This document shows positions 10,691-22,762 of a DNA stretch of 64,000 nt, piece by piece. The stretch is from Mesorhabditis belari (taxonomy: Eukaryota > Nematoda > Chromadorea > Rhabditida > Rhabditidae), in the NCBI GenBank assembly GCA_958450365.1, contig CAUEEP010000933.1, positions 558,001 through 622,000 of the forward strand, given 5' to 3'. Below the pieces are notes generated by a model. It was not told where the DNA came from, ran no database searches, and saw nothing but the letters and a program-made list of their open reading frames with translations. The position numbers were made by a program, and so were the translations under genes. Each line of letters begins with the position of its first letter. Position 1 is the stretch's first letter.

Positions 10691-13085
10691 GGTTCCATCT
10701 ACTGATCGAACTCCACATACGAGCGCTGTTTCAGTGGCTTTGAGGTCCCAATAATAACGGCCACGTTCACCCGAACGAGACCGAACGAGATCACGGACGA
10801 AGGTACCTTAAAATAGAAACAAATTAACAACAAGACACCAAACTTTGCTATAGATTTAGGCTTAAATAGTTGACGAGACAAGTCGTCTAGTGAAAAAATT
10901 CTACCTTAAATGCCAGCGTGCAGTCTGGATCTTATTGCCTATAGTATTCGGTAATTTAAAACAGCATACCTTTTTCCACATCCCACAGCTTCACCGAGCC
11001 ATCAAGCGAACCTGTCACCAAAAGTCCGGAGTCGAGCCATTGCATTGAAGAGATGAAGTTCAACTTTTGGCCAGGTAAGTGGTGAAGGCACGAGCCACCC
11101 TCACGAATGTCCCAAACCTGAATAAAAAACAAGTAGTTTTGATAGGATTGATAAACATACCCAAATGTCCGAGTCGCAACGGCAGACCAAAATGACACGG
11201 TCACACGGAAAGGATCAATTCTCTTTTGGTGAGTTGAGTTGTCAAATTTTGGCTTTAATGAGGATTCTGTTTTAGTTTGAGCCAGAACGCGATCTTGTCG
11301 TGTCGGGCAGTCATGACGGAACGATTCGCGTCTGGGATGTGCAAAGAGGAAGTGCGTTTTTACTTGTTCACTATTCTGTTACAATGTCATCTATATTTGT
11401 TTCTTTCAGCATGCAGCGCACGTCTTGACTTTCTTCAAGGGTTAAGGTTCAGTGGTTACTTTGGGATCCAGCTTCGCGGAAACATTGGCTGCCGACGCTT
11501 TTGTATGCGTATTAAAGTTTTAGCTTAAACAAAGCTAAAATTCAGCTTTTTGTGAAGTTTGATGGAGAACGGGTTGTATTTGTTGGTCATCCTTTTATCG
11601 TAAAGGTTTGTGAAGTTATTTGTGCAATTTTATAATTTTCTATTAGGTTTGGAATGTACACACGGAAGAGTGTTTGCACACCCAAAATGTGAAGGCATTT
11701 CCCGTCGATAATGTCCCAGACTCGGAGTGTTTGATCAAACGATCCAGAAACAAGACTAAAACATTATGATCTTAACGAAAGCAGAAAATTCAGATCACTC
11801 ACGTTGTGCCATGTAGACTCATGCATGGAATCGACGCTGTATGTCCCCGCAAAACATGAAGCTGTGCACCGGTTTGACCACACCAAACGCGCACCGTTTC
11901 ATCAAACCCGCAACTGAAATATTACAATAGACACTGTTGTCACAAGGATTTTTGCTTGAACCTTTTTAGCTTCATTGGCAATTCTTATGAATTGCACTAG
12001 CTATAGTCTATTAACTAACCAGACGATGTATTTGCCATCTTCGCTCACTTGATACGACAAGGGGGGACCATTATCACCAGTTAGAGCAAAAGCCGGCTAA
12101 AATCGGACGTACAATAACAATTAAACAAAATAAACTTGAGCCTCTTCAACATTCCAGACCAGCAACTTATAATCATGAGAACCAGTAATGATACAACCAG
12201 GGTGAATTTGTAGACAAATGGTTTGTTTAAAGTCGTCCTAAAAACCATTTTTACGGTCAAGTCATTTATTCAAACCTCTATAACAGTGCTAGATTGAATC
12301 GCCCGGGATCGCCAATTCGAAATGATTCGCTGCTTCCGCAAGTACAGCGACTTCCATGACGAACGCTCATAACATCTAGAAAAAACTGCATTTCGCAACA
12401 AGTTCGGTCACTAACTGTCCATATGCGATCTCGCGTGCCTTTCGATTCTGCTGTGCTTCTTGAAGGTCCATATGTGAACAGATCGTTATTCCCGCTTGCT
12501 CATTTGCTCGATTCGCCGCCCAACCTCCGAGAAAACGAAAGCTAAACAAAAACAAACTTAAGACGAGTCTTTTTACAATCGATTTCCTAAATATGAAACA
12601 GTTCATCTAAACAAACATTATCATATGTTTTCTCTCGCTTTATATCCTTGTTTGCTTTGGAATTAATAACATTATTGTCCTATATTTTACAAGTCTTAAA
12701 ATCTAGTTTAATATAAATCTATCAGATTTGTATTTTTAAGTGCTATATTATCTGCTCAAAACTGTAAGAAACCTTGGTGCATCAAATTCCACATATCCTT
12801 TCTCCAAACATTTCTGACGCCACGTCTGATCATCTTCACAAATCCGTTGCCACGTCCGCGAAACGCCAGCACAAGTCACCAAATCGCGCGGTGTCAAATG
12901 GGCCATGATGCGACAAGCAATCTAAAATTAAACAGTTACTCCCACAGGCTTTAACAAACCTCATTTGGCAATTGTGCCAAGAAGTCCTGCTGGAACAATA
13001 GTTGGCTCAGTTCCACTTGGATATTGGTCAATCCACTTGGATTAGCCTCAAGTTGAGGCTTGCTGCTCTCCGGCCTGTTCGACAT
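10577..13085 (-). pseudogene. G2: F-box/WD40 gene, subtype B, disrupted by inverted exons and truncated 3' end
   Basis: The start at 13083-13085 gives MSNRPESSKPQLEANPSG, then QQDFLAQLPNE and an F-box exon (IACRIMAHLTPRDLVTCAG...). The N-terminal half through WD blade 3 ([13 protein letters not shown]) is normal. Between about 11194 and 11693, exons 10-13 lie in the opposite (+) orientation, so the minus-strand frame cannot run through. The last two exons (MQWLDSGLLVTGSLDG...; GTFVRDLVRSRSGERGRY...) are again on the minus strand. After ...VDGTGDEKL the usual FIDFDASYP ending is replaced by repeat R1 sequence, giving a chimeric tail with a stop at 10577-10579. Probably non-functional, unless a short F-box-only product is made. 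Confidence 0.8.
11194..11693 (+). other. Two WD40 exon blocks inverted in place within G2
   Basis: On the plus strand, 11194 onward reads TGHTERINSLL, intron, FEPERDLVVSGSHDGTIRVW, intron, CSARLDFLQG...QLRGNI. After a junction near 11487 comes LFVKFDGERVVFVGHPF, intron, VWNVHTEECLH. In a normal copy read in the same direction the second block comes first. So each block has been flipped at its own location, and minus-strand G2 sequence resumes on both sides. Confidence 0.75.
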
Positions 13086-13571
13086 CTCCCCTAAATGAAA
13101 AATTATAGCAGAGATAACATCGTAATTAATAAAAGGAAAAGTCGCCGAACAAAATACTATTACTAGCTCCCGTAAACACTGTAAGATTAGCCGGCCGTGT
13201 GGGACACACTAGAGGAGGATGGGGTACTATTAAAGAATTTACGGCATATACACCTGCTGAACAAATTGAAAAGAATGAAATTTTTGGCAGAAAGTCGTTA
13301 AATAGACGAAAGGAGCATGCTTTAGAACGCGTCATCAAGAGATTTACGGTAGAATGCACACAAAACCATATTTGGTGTTTCCACTTTTCAAAAACTCCAT
13401 TCGATTGTGCTCTTTAGCGCTTCACCCACAAAATAACCTTTAGTCCATCAGATCACCGGTTTCCTCCTCCGCAACTCTTTTTGATTTTTGAGACTTTCGA
13501 AGGCAACAAGTTTGTGAGATACTGCCGTGAGCTCCAGATCAAAGAAATTTCAAGAAAATTTCAAATTTCAG
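13086..13571. other. Upstream region of subtype B F-box gene
   Basis: It contains 'gataacatcgtaattaat', 'ctattactagctcccgtaaa', 'acactagaggaggatggggt' and 'tatacacctgctgaa'. The block is repeated upstream of G5 (32788-33160) and twice upstream of G7 (44092-44560), so it was duplicated together with the genes. Confidence 0.55.
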
Positions 13572-13796
13572 TTCGTTATCAACGCCGAACTCATCCCGCT
13601 ATTCGTCGACTTTGATGATGTTGTCGAGAAAGGGAACGGCGGCGATAATTGTTTAAAGAAAATCAGCATTTTGGCTTGAAGCAAGGATTACGGCAAGGGA
13701 ACAATCACAAATCGTTCAGATGACACAAAAACATCCACTCAAATCTATCGATCAATGATTTACGAGTTTCTCGCCGTTGGAGCAAACCAGACCCAG
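13572..13796 (+). CDS. Candidate exons of an unrecognised gene (copy 1)
   Basis: After a TTTCAG acceptor the frame reads VINAELIPLFVDFDDV-VEKGNGGDN. A second block starting at 13686 reads DYGKGTITNRSDDTK...SMIYEFLAVGANQTQ and ends at a gtgaaa donor. The same two frames are preserved in the paralogous segment 33287-33511, with only a few substitutions. I see no start codon or signal peptide, so this may be the remnant of a secreted-protein gene. Confidence 0.35.
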
Positions 13797-14039
13797 GTGA
13801 AATATCGTCAAAAAAGCATTATAGCCAAAAAATCCCACAGATATCTAAATCCTGGATGTCAGCTTAAAAAAAGATCGAGTTACTGTAACTTGATCACTAT
13901 TTATAACAGACTAGTTAGTTCACTAGCTCTCTCTATGACTTCAAGTCCAATAAAACACTAAAAAACAGTTAACTCGCTTTTTTAAGATCAAATTTCCAAA
14001 TTCTGGATGTCATGCTACAGAAAGAAGCTATTTTACGGT

Positions 14040-14145
14040 ATCTAGATCACTTTTTAGCTCTCCACCCTTTGTGACCTCGATCAAGTACACGAGCGTGGCC
14101 ACCTCTCCCTGCATCTTCTCGACGATTTTTTGAGTAAATTGTAAG
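14040..14145 (-). CDS. Candidate orphan exon (copy 1)
   Basis: Read on the minus strand after a 'ccttccag' acceptor, the frame gives ILQFTQKIVEKMQGEVATLV then YLIEVTKGGELK, followed by a GT donor. The paralogous sequence at 33776-33880 keeps the frame with conservative changes. It lies beyond the stop of the membrane-protein gene at 14432, so it is either a separate small gene or a remnant. Confidence 0.3.
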
Positions 14146-14431
14146 ATCTGGAAGGCACTACGCTGATTGTTTAGTAAAAAATGTACTTTTACTGTAAATT
14201 TCTTTACCCTAAACCTCAAGCTTTCCATTTTTGATAGTTTGACTATTTGATTCCTATTTGACACATCCATTTTCTAATTTTATGCGAATTCTTACATTAT
14301 TTTTAGCGATATTTCAAAGCAATACACTTCATTCTTGAATTCCTTGCTTTTTCTTTAAGTTTACAGGGTATTTTTTAGATAGTATTTGTGTGTAATCGGA
14401 TAAATTTGAATTATCGATAGTGTTTTTCAAA

Positions 14432-16667
14432 TCAGTTCCTCTCCCGTTGATTCGGGTTCACTGTGGCGAAGATTTGATCCTGTAAATGAAAAATTCTTAA
14501 AGAAAAACGACAACAACCTTTCTCACAACCGCATACAAATCTTGATCGTCGAGGCGCCATTTGTACCATAACTAAAAGGTCTAAGGTAGAGATTCAACTC
14601 ACTTACGGCCGGATTCCTAAAGAAAGCTAGATTTCTTGAGCCTAAGCCAAGCCTAAGCCTGAGCCTGAGCCTAAGCCAACTCACCCTTTGGAAATAGCGA
14701 TACAATGGCCTCGCTGCACAGCCAATGATCACCAATAAGACAATTCCGCCGACCACCACTCCCCAGATCCATTTCTTGCTTTTTTGCGGCATTGGGGCAC
14801 TGGGCACGAAATGGTGCTCTAAAGAGAGAGATAGCAGAAAAGCCATTGATTTACGATCGGCCATAATAATAAACCAATAAGCCATTGTCATTGCTTTTGG
14901 CAGATTAGAACAAGGCTAGGTTAGGGACAGAAACAGGTATCAATGGACAGATAAGGTCGGTCAGGCCAGACCAGAGTCTCATCTGGCCTTGGCCACTGGG
15001 TCTGGGATTCGACCGGAGCAACCAGAGCTGGCATTCGACCCGGCTCTAGACCCGAAACTCTGGTACCCGGTGGTCAATTTCCTATTCCAAAACCTTGAAC
15101 ACACCCGTTTGCGGCTGGCGGCGCAAAAGTGGGCAATGGCGCAAACTGGCGCAAAAGTGGGCAATGGTTGCGGTGTACACAAGCCATAATTCGTGCTCAC
15201 TGCTTCGTAGTTTTGTAAAGAGTCAATCACCTGAAAACATTCTATTTTCAAAATTTCATGTCAAATTTAATAAAATGAAAGATGAAACGATTTCAAGAAA
15301 AACTTGCATATGAGATGTAATTCTCAGTTAGGTTTTTGATCTTGTTCATCGCCTCTTCGACCTTATTGCTGTCAAGCTCGATTCTCTAGATTGATTGAGG
15401 TTATTGTGGAACTTGTGGCTTCTGGTCTACTAGGATTTGGTTACCTACAGACTATCCTAGCTGTAACCAGCTCTGGCTCTATTAATAGTCAGCTCAGGAG
15501 AGGTTGGTCAAGCAATAGTCATGACCAGTTCTGCCCAAACTTGAGCCGACCTCTGGCCTTGGAAATCTCTCTAATGAATACCGATCGCTCGGCGTTGAAG
15601 ATCACTTTGATGACAAAATCCTCGTTGACAACTCTTTTCATCAAATTTCTCAACCAAATAATATCGTATTTTTCTTTGAGAGGCGTCAATACTGAAACTA
15701 GGAGATTCATAAAGTAAAAAGTTTATTTAAAAGTTTAAATTGAAACTCACGGTTACTACTCGAGAGCTTGAGTACAAGCAGTAGAACAGACTGCACATTT
15801 TCCATTGAATGATGGCAAGTTTCTGGGAAATTCAGCGCTGAGTCGATAAAATGCTCAAGAGTCGTTGCGAGGGTTGTGCTAGATCGTTATATTATTGCCA
15901 AGCCGGCTCGGCAATAAGCTTAGCCAAGCTTAACTTAATGCCACATTCTTGAGCCAATAGACCAACCGATAGATCAGCCATTATCGAAAGCAAATCAGCT
16001 CACTTGGATCTCAAAGCGTTGACGCTACGAATGTTGTTGTATTGTTTGAAAGGCGTCACATTGCAACCCGTTGCACCAAGGGTAAAGAAATTGCTGAAAA
16101 AGGATCGGTCAGATTCCCTGAAGCCAGCTTCTGGCTTCAAGGCCTTGTCTATTTTCTTTGTCTGCCAACCTCTGATCTTGTGGATTGGCCTTCTCAGCCG
16201 CGATACAAGATCTAAACAGCGGTATCAGTGATTCGAAAGTTTGCGAAATCTCGACATCTTTCAGCGTTGGCAACCCAACAATGCCAATATAAAGCATGAA
16301 ACGCTGCGTGCAATTCGTGTTCTTGTGATAGATCGATACTACAAGACTGTTAAAGAAAGGCAAATTGCAAGATTTGGCCTTGAATGCTCAGACCGAATGC
16401 CCTGGCCTCTCTGGCCTGTGGGATCTGGCCAAGGCTTCTCATGGTCCAGTTTTGATCGAATCTGAACCAGATCTAGCCTCATTTTCTTTGAAATTATGCT
16501 TATAGTAAGATATTCTTTTGATTCAACAGTCAACAAAGACAAATTCGATCAAAACCTATTCAAAACTCACGATCCGTACAATCCTCTCGATTCGTCAAAT
16601 CCTCATCACTGCAAATGATCCAAAGTAAATAGCTTATCAAAAATAGAATTTCCATCGATTTTCTCAT
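14432..16667 (-). CDS. Secreted/type I membrane protein with Cys-rich ectodomain (copy 1)
   Basis: Exon 1 (16571-16667) encodes MRKSMEILFLISYLLWIICS, a signal peptide. Exon 2 (16170-16338) reads LSIYHKNTNCTQRF...FESLIPLFRSCIAAEKANPQ. Exon 3 (16004-16093) reads SNFFTLGATGCNVTPF. Exon 4 has NLPSFNGKCAVCSTACTQAL, and a later exon LKEKYDIIWLRNLMKRVV. Short exons RIELDSNK and VIDSLQNYEAVSTNYG follow. A membrane exon (KKWIWGVVVGGIVLLVIIGC) comes next, then short cytoplasmic exons ending DQIFATVNPNQRERN with TGA at 14432-14434. The exon 4/5 junction and the phase into the membrane exon are not resolved. The family is not recognised. It sits between subtype B and C F-box genes in both copies of the duplicated unit. 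Confidence 0.6.
14638..14684. repeat. Degenerate interstitial telomere-type repeat (GCCTAA/GCCTGA)n
   Basis: A run of 6-bp units, gcctaa and gcctga, lies in the intron after the membrane exon. The complement is TTAGGC/TCAGGC; TTAGGC is the nematode telomeric repeat. The homologous intron in the second copy (34372-34474) is about twice as long. Confidence 0.7.
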
Positions 16668-17511
16668 TTTTGAAAACAATCCAACATCGCTTTGTGCTTT
16701 AGAATTCTTGAAAAGAGACGAAAGTCTGATAACTCTCAAAGACAAATCCCCGTCAATACAACTTTAATCTCTTTCTAAGCACTTGTTGAAGGTTTTGCTC
16801 TTTGAGAAAAATGATCGGAATCGGAAAAAGAATTATTGCAATGGTCGATAGCTTTTTAACCTCACTAACGCCGAAAATCGAAAACAAAATTCGAAAAGAT
16901 AAAAGTCTGGAACTGGGCTTTCCATTCTGACTGAGCTAATAAGGGGATTCAGATGTAGACTTGGCTATTGATCTTCTTTTTATAATAATCACTATTGATA
17001 GTGATTATTAATCACTATTGATAGTGATCCAAAAGTTCACCTTAAGTGGGTGCACTTCCCTTGCAAGTTCAACCTGCTTCTTTTTATTTGTGTGCAAGTT
17101 TAAGCGATTTATCTTACATGTGTAAGTTGTGTAACGAAAACGACTTACACAACTGAAAGCAATAGAAACACCTCTGGAAACAATCACACAAGGAAATTCT
17201 TGACAAAAAAGAAAACGACCGCTGTTCCGAGAACAAGCGTTGGAAAATCGAGCAAATAAAGAATTACAGGAGTTGATATGGATCAAAACAATATCGAATG
17301 TTTCCAGCCACCAACGAAGCATGCGAAGCTCAAAAAATAGAAAATGGAAAAAAAAGGTTCACAAAATGAAGACTTTGCCATAAAAGTGTGCAAAATGTGG
17401 GAAATATTTGAAAGGTAATCACAAGCAATGAAAGTTCAGAAGAATTGAAAAACCAAAAGAATTCCTCAGAAAATCGCAAGGCTTAGGGAAAGTGCAAAAA
17501 TACGAATATAC
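16668..17511. other. Upstream of membrane-protein gene and shared 3' flank of G3
   Basis: Bases 16668-16960 are the promoter side of the membrane-protein gene, paralogous to 36458-36740. Bases 16990-17035 contain a small direct repeat (attgatagtgattattaatc). Bases 17040-17511 are the F-box 3' flank module, with 'tgtaagttgtgtaacgaaaa' and 'aagtgtgcaaaatgtggg'. No complete gene is seen. Confidence 0.5.
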
Positions 17512-20310
17512 CTATGGATACGATGCGTCAAAATCGATCAACATCAGATTTGTGCTCCTTGCCAATCTCGCTTCAAATGCACCTACGAGCAATGTTTCAG
17601 TCGCTTTGAGAAGCCAATTGTAACCGCCATATCCACACGATGCAAGACGAACGAGATCACGAACGAAGATACCTAAAAATGCAAAAAAATTAACAACTAG
17701 ATATTGAACCTCAACATAGATTTAAGCTTGAATAGTTAACGAGCCAAGTTCTGTAGTTAATAAATTCTACTTTAGGGGAAAATCTGAAGTCTGGATCCCA
17801 TAGCCTATAGTATGGACTTTCTGCCCTATAGTATTCGGTAATGTAAAACAGCACACCTTTATCCACATCCCACAGCATGACCGAGCCATCCATCGAACCT
17901 GTCACCAAAAGTCCGGAGTCAAGCAATTGCAATGAAGTGATGTTCGACGTGCGACCATTTGCCTCTCGTAAACGATGAGTGCACGAGCCACCGTCACGAA
18001 TGTCCCAAACCTAAAGAAAAGGAAGTAGTTTTCATAGAATTGATTAAACATACCTTAACTTCCGAGTCGTAATAGGAGACCAAAATGTTTCCGCGAAACT
18101 GTACCTCAAAGTCACCACTCGGCTGTGACCCTTGATGAAAGACAAGATGTGCGATGCATGCTGAACAAATATAGATGATATTTTAACCGAATAGCAAACA
18201 AGTAAAACCCACTTCCTCTTCGCACATCCCAGACGCGAATCGTTCCGTCACGACTACCCGACACAACAAGATCACGCTCTGACTCAAACTAAAGCAGAAT
18301 CCTGATTAAAGCCAAAATTCGACAATTCAACTTACCAAAAGTGAAAGGATTATATCCGTGTGACCCGTCAACATGTGCAAACACTCCTCCGTGTGTGCAT
18401 TCCAAACCTAATAGAATATTATAAAATTTCACCAATAACTTAACAAACCTTTACGGTAAAATCATCACCATCAGCACTAGAAACAACCCGTTTTCCATCA
18501 AATAGCACAAAACGCACCTGAAATATAACTTTGCTAAAGCCATCACTTTAATACACATACCTCCGCCAAGTGGCCAGTCAAAATGTGAAGGCATTTCCCG
18601 TCGACAATGTCCCAAACCCGGAGTGTTTGATCGTGCGATCCAGAAACAAGACTAAAACATTACGATTTTAGCTAAAGCACAAAATTCAGTTCACTCACGT
18701 TGTGCCATGTAGACTTATGCACTTAACAGTACCCGTATGCCCCTGCAGAACATAACGCTGTACACCGGTTTGACCACACCAAACGCGCACGGTTTGATCA
18801 GAGGAGCCACTTAAATATTGGAATAGACTTTGTTGTCACAAGTATTTCTGTTTCGAATTTTGTTAACTTCATTGGCAACCCTTACGAATTACACTAGCTA
18901 TAGTCTCTAAACTAACCTGACAATGTATTCGCCATCATCGCTCACTTGAAATGTCAAAATATGACCCATATGGCCAGTTAGAGTGAAAGCCGGCTAAATT
19001 AAGACGTACAATATTAGTTAAACGAAACAAACTTGAGCATCATCAACATCCCAGACCTGCAACGTATTATTATCAGAACCAGTAACAATACGACCAGAGT
19101 GAACTTGTAGCCGAAAGATCCCTTCATAGGCCTGAAAAAAAACTTTTAGTGAAAACATTTGTTTAAACCTTTTGGACCGTGCTTGATTGAATCGCTCGGG
19201 ATCGCCAATTTGAAATGATTCGCTTCTTCCGCAAGTACAGTGACTTCCATGACGATCGCTCATTACATCTAGAAAAAACTTAACTCAGCAACAAGTTGCG
19301 TCACTAACTGTCCATATGCGATCTCGCGTTCTCGTCGATTTTGACGTGCTTCCTGAAAGGTCATATGTGAGGAGATTGTGATTCCCGCGTGCTCATTTGC
19401 TCGATTCGCCGCCCAACCTCCGAGAAAACGAAAGCTAAACAAAAACAAATTTGAGACGAGTCATTTTCTAATCGATTTCTTAAACGAGAATCAGTTCATC
19501 TAATCAAACACTATCATACGTTTTCTCTCGCTTTACATCTTTGTTTGCTTTGGAATTAATAACATTATTGTCCTATATTTTACAAGTCTTAAAATCTAGT
19601 TTAATATAAATCTATCAGATTTGTATTTTTAAGTGTTATATCATCGACTCGAAATTGTAACAAACCTTGGTGCATCAAATTCCAAATATCCGTTCTCCAA
19701 ACATTTCCGTCGCCACGTCTGATCATCTTCGCAAAGCCGCCGCCACGTCCGCGAAACGCCAGCACAAGTGATCAAATCGCACGGCGTCAAATAGGCGATG
19801 ATACGATAAGCAATCTAAAAATAAACAATTACTCCCACAAGCTTTATCAAACCTCCTCTGGCAACCGTGACAAGAAATCCTTTTGGAACAATGGTTCGCT
19901 GAGATGCCTGAATTTGAAAATTTCACTGTTTAAGATCATTCTCTTTACCTCATCAACCGAACTTGTGGATCGGAGAGTGCTCCGACGAGGCTTTGAATGG
20001 CAAAGCTCTGTTGAGTCAGAGACTCAACAGCTTCTGTCAACGCTTTTATCTTTTCTGCCGTATTTGCATCATCAGCCACTAAGAGCGCGTTCCGGTCGAT
20101 GAGTAGTTTCTTGGCTTGTTCTCGGCTCTGGTCGGTCCCTTCCTCGAGCAGCTCCAACAGCTTTTGGTTCAGTTCCACTTGGATGTTGACCGGCTTTGTG
20201 AGCACGGGTGATGGCTTTGAATCGGGCTTCAGCTTTGCCGACAGTTTCTCCAGTAGATCCGCTTGCAAAGTCTCGAGTTGAGTCTTGCTGCTCTCCGGCT
20301 TGTCCGACAT
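17512..20310 (-). CDS. G3: F-box/WD40-repeat protein, subtype C (long N-terminus)
   Basis: The ATG at 20308-20310 opens a long first exon of about 120 codons (MSDKPESSKTQLETLQADLL...). It is rich in heptad-like Leu/Glu/Lys (VELNQKLLELLEEG, EKIKALTEAVESLTQQ), suggesting a coiled coil that subtypes A and B lack. FQKDFLSRLPEE, the F-box, the YLRKKRIISNWRS linker and WD exons follow: [84 protein letters not shown]. The closing exon is FVRDLVRLASCGYGGY...MLIDFDASYP, TAG at 17512-17514. All exons I checked are open. It is predicted to recruit a substrate to an SCF ligase. Degron positions equivalent to FBXW7 R465/R479/R505 read K/H/R. Confidence 0.83.
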
Positions 20311-21339
20311 CGACCCTAAATGGAAAATTATAGCAGAGATAACACCGTAAATAATAAAACAAAAAAAACCCGAAGACAAGACTACTACTAGCTACTGTAA
20401 ATACTGTAAATACTGTGAACGGGGGCAAAGAATTGTTCATTCGTGATTTTAGACGTAAAGTTTGTTTTGCGTTCTAGCACAAAGAGCCAAGTTTTCAGCG
20501 CTAAATTGATTTAATTTGACTATAATTGTAAATAATGATATGATAAATTTATAAGGGAGGACCTCCACTTTCAGGCTCTAATCTCGAAATGGTTTTCAAC
20601 ACTGATTCATACTTGGGCACGCTTTTAATATATTAGCAACAGAGGACTAAATCAAAAGATCGCCGCCAAAAGAGCGCCATTGAAAAGAGCGCCAATGCAA
20701 AAAACGCTTAAAAGAGCGCGAATAGATTTTTGCGACTAGAATGTTTCGGATCTAGCTAGTGCCGAGTTTTTTTTCTTTTTTTTTCTAAAAGATCTGTACA
20801 TGGCATAAAATGTTGCTAAACTAATTTACCGTAAATACTGTGATAGTACCACACTCCCATAATGACGGTGGGAAGTGTTGCGTAGTCTAGCTTTGAACGC
20901 GTTTTTCTCGACACTAGGTTATGCTACAATGCGCGCTTAGTTATCAAAAAATAGCTGAAATTCAGGGCTATTTTTTCATACCAAAGACACATTTTTTTAA
21001 AGTACGGGCGCTTTGAAAAAAATGAAATACTAAAAAACTTTTGCGACCACGCGACTGTACGAGGGGTGTGGGGTACTATTACAGTATTTACGGTAAGTAT
21101 TCTTATTACTAAGTAGTATTGATGATCCAAATCCGAATTGATGATAGCCCAATTGCTATCACCAAATCCAAATCGTTTTCAGACTTCGCGGTGAGCAATG
21201 TCTGTGCAGGGGTGATCTTTGCAATTCCACACCGTCAACCCAACAACAAGCGGTTTTACAAGCGCTCAATTGCTTTTGAGATTTGGTTTTTTGAAATTTC
21301 GCCATCCTGGATAGCACGACGCTAGTTCGTCTTTTTTGT
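20311..21339. other. Upstream region of G3 and unit boundary
   Basis: Bases 20311-20440 repeat the conserved leader (gataacaccgtaaataat). Bases 20441-20640 are shared with 41390-41660 and 51360-51660. Bases 20640-20730 contain repeated 'aaaagagcgcc' words. A hairpin lies at 20941-20981. Bases 21060-21340 have no clear gene. The region ends where the LTR-like segment of the next duplicated unit begins. Confidence 0.5.
20941..20981. repeat. Hairpin with flipped loop relative to its paralogue
   Basis: The stem tatcaaaaaatag/ctattttttcata encloses the loop ctgaaattcaggg. The copy at 41727-41767 has the same stem but the loop in reverse complement (ccctgaatttcag). Confidence 0.75.
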
Positions 21340-22762
21340 CTAAAGTCAAAAGTGAGGCCAATTTGGGTCCAAAGTGCTGGCCTAGAATTGATTCAGCGAG
21401 AAAAGATTACCGCTCCAAGATAACATTCTCCACTATTCCGATTTCTCGTTGTTTTTTATTTGTTTTTCCAAAGATTTAAGTAAAATTTTGCGATTCTTAG
21501 CCAATCTGGAGGTCATCGAAGAAATTTATGAGAGATTTTTTTGATTTTGACAATTTAAAAAATTCGAGTAATGTTCATTTCATAGCTTCAACTTTTTACT
21601 GAACTTTGTTGAAAGAATTGTTGAAAATTTTGCGGGGAATTTAGCGAAAGAGTTTCTGATAATTTGATAATTGATAATTTTAGGCAAGCTCGAAATGCAT
21701 TTTCAACTTTTTGAACTGACTCTCAAGTCTGGTTGTGTTAGAAGTGCCGAATTCTATGGTGGAACCTTCATGTTTGTTCCTAGGAGTAAACGGATATGGA
21801 CTAGAATTTGGGTTAAGTTAAAGAGAGTGGACCCCTTTTGATATCCTGCCATTACCTCTAACACCCCGACAACCCGACTCAACTCCACCAACGTATTAGA
21901 GGGAGTCCCCGTGAAATGACCGATCTGAAGGGCAGTTGCATAGACACAGAAGATATTTATCTTTATTTACAGTAGTACGATAGGACGAATAGATTACAAT
22001 TGAGTGGAAGGGGAAGGGGGGCTCCAAGTGAGAGCCGCACTTGTCCTCCTAGGCAATCCCAAGCACCGCCTGCTTCTCGGTGATGAAAGGGATAAGCACA
22101 GGGGAGATCGCATTTGCATAAGAATAGACAAGTCATTCAACAATAACAATAGTAATTTAAATGCCAGTTTGGCTCGGAGCTGACAATTATATCCAGTAGT
22201 GTATCTCTCACTAACTTAAATCTAACTAAACTGCATAAGCAAGTCAACTGATAAACCCCTTCAATGACTCACCCTAAATAGGGTTTGAGGGCTAAAAATT
22301 TTCACTCCAAGAAAAAACAATGGCTTTAGGCCTGTTATGTTCAAATGTACCGTGTACTTTTCAACGTTCCAAGTAACAAAACCCTGCCCACCATTTTGTT
22401 ACACGAAACTCGAAAGAAGTTTACTGTTTCTTTTTATTTGTGAGCCAGTTTGAGCCATTTATCTTACATGTGTAAGTTGTGTAACGAAAACGACTTACAC
22501 AACTGAAAGCAACACAAACACCCCTGGAAACAATCACACAATCGAACTGTTGACAGAAAAAGGAAAAGATTGTTGTTATCACAACAATTTCTAGCAAATA
22601 ATAGCAGCTCAATGGCAAAATAAAGGTAGACAAAATGTGAATTTGGTATACAAGAAAGTGTGTAAAATGTGGGAAATAGGAAATCACAAACGCCAATCGA
22701 GCAAGCCATGAAAAACATAGAAGAATTGAGAAAAATCAGACCAAAGAACAATCCGAATATAC
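21340..22762. other. Second copy of LTR-like segment and 3' flank of G4
   Basis: Bases 21340-22330 match 5770-6650 over most of their length, with an extra ~110 bp at 21908-22050 that includes a G-rich run. Bases 22400-22762 are the F-box 3' flank module. No open reading frame is shared between the two copies, so I call no gene. Confidence 0.6.
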
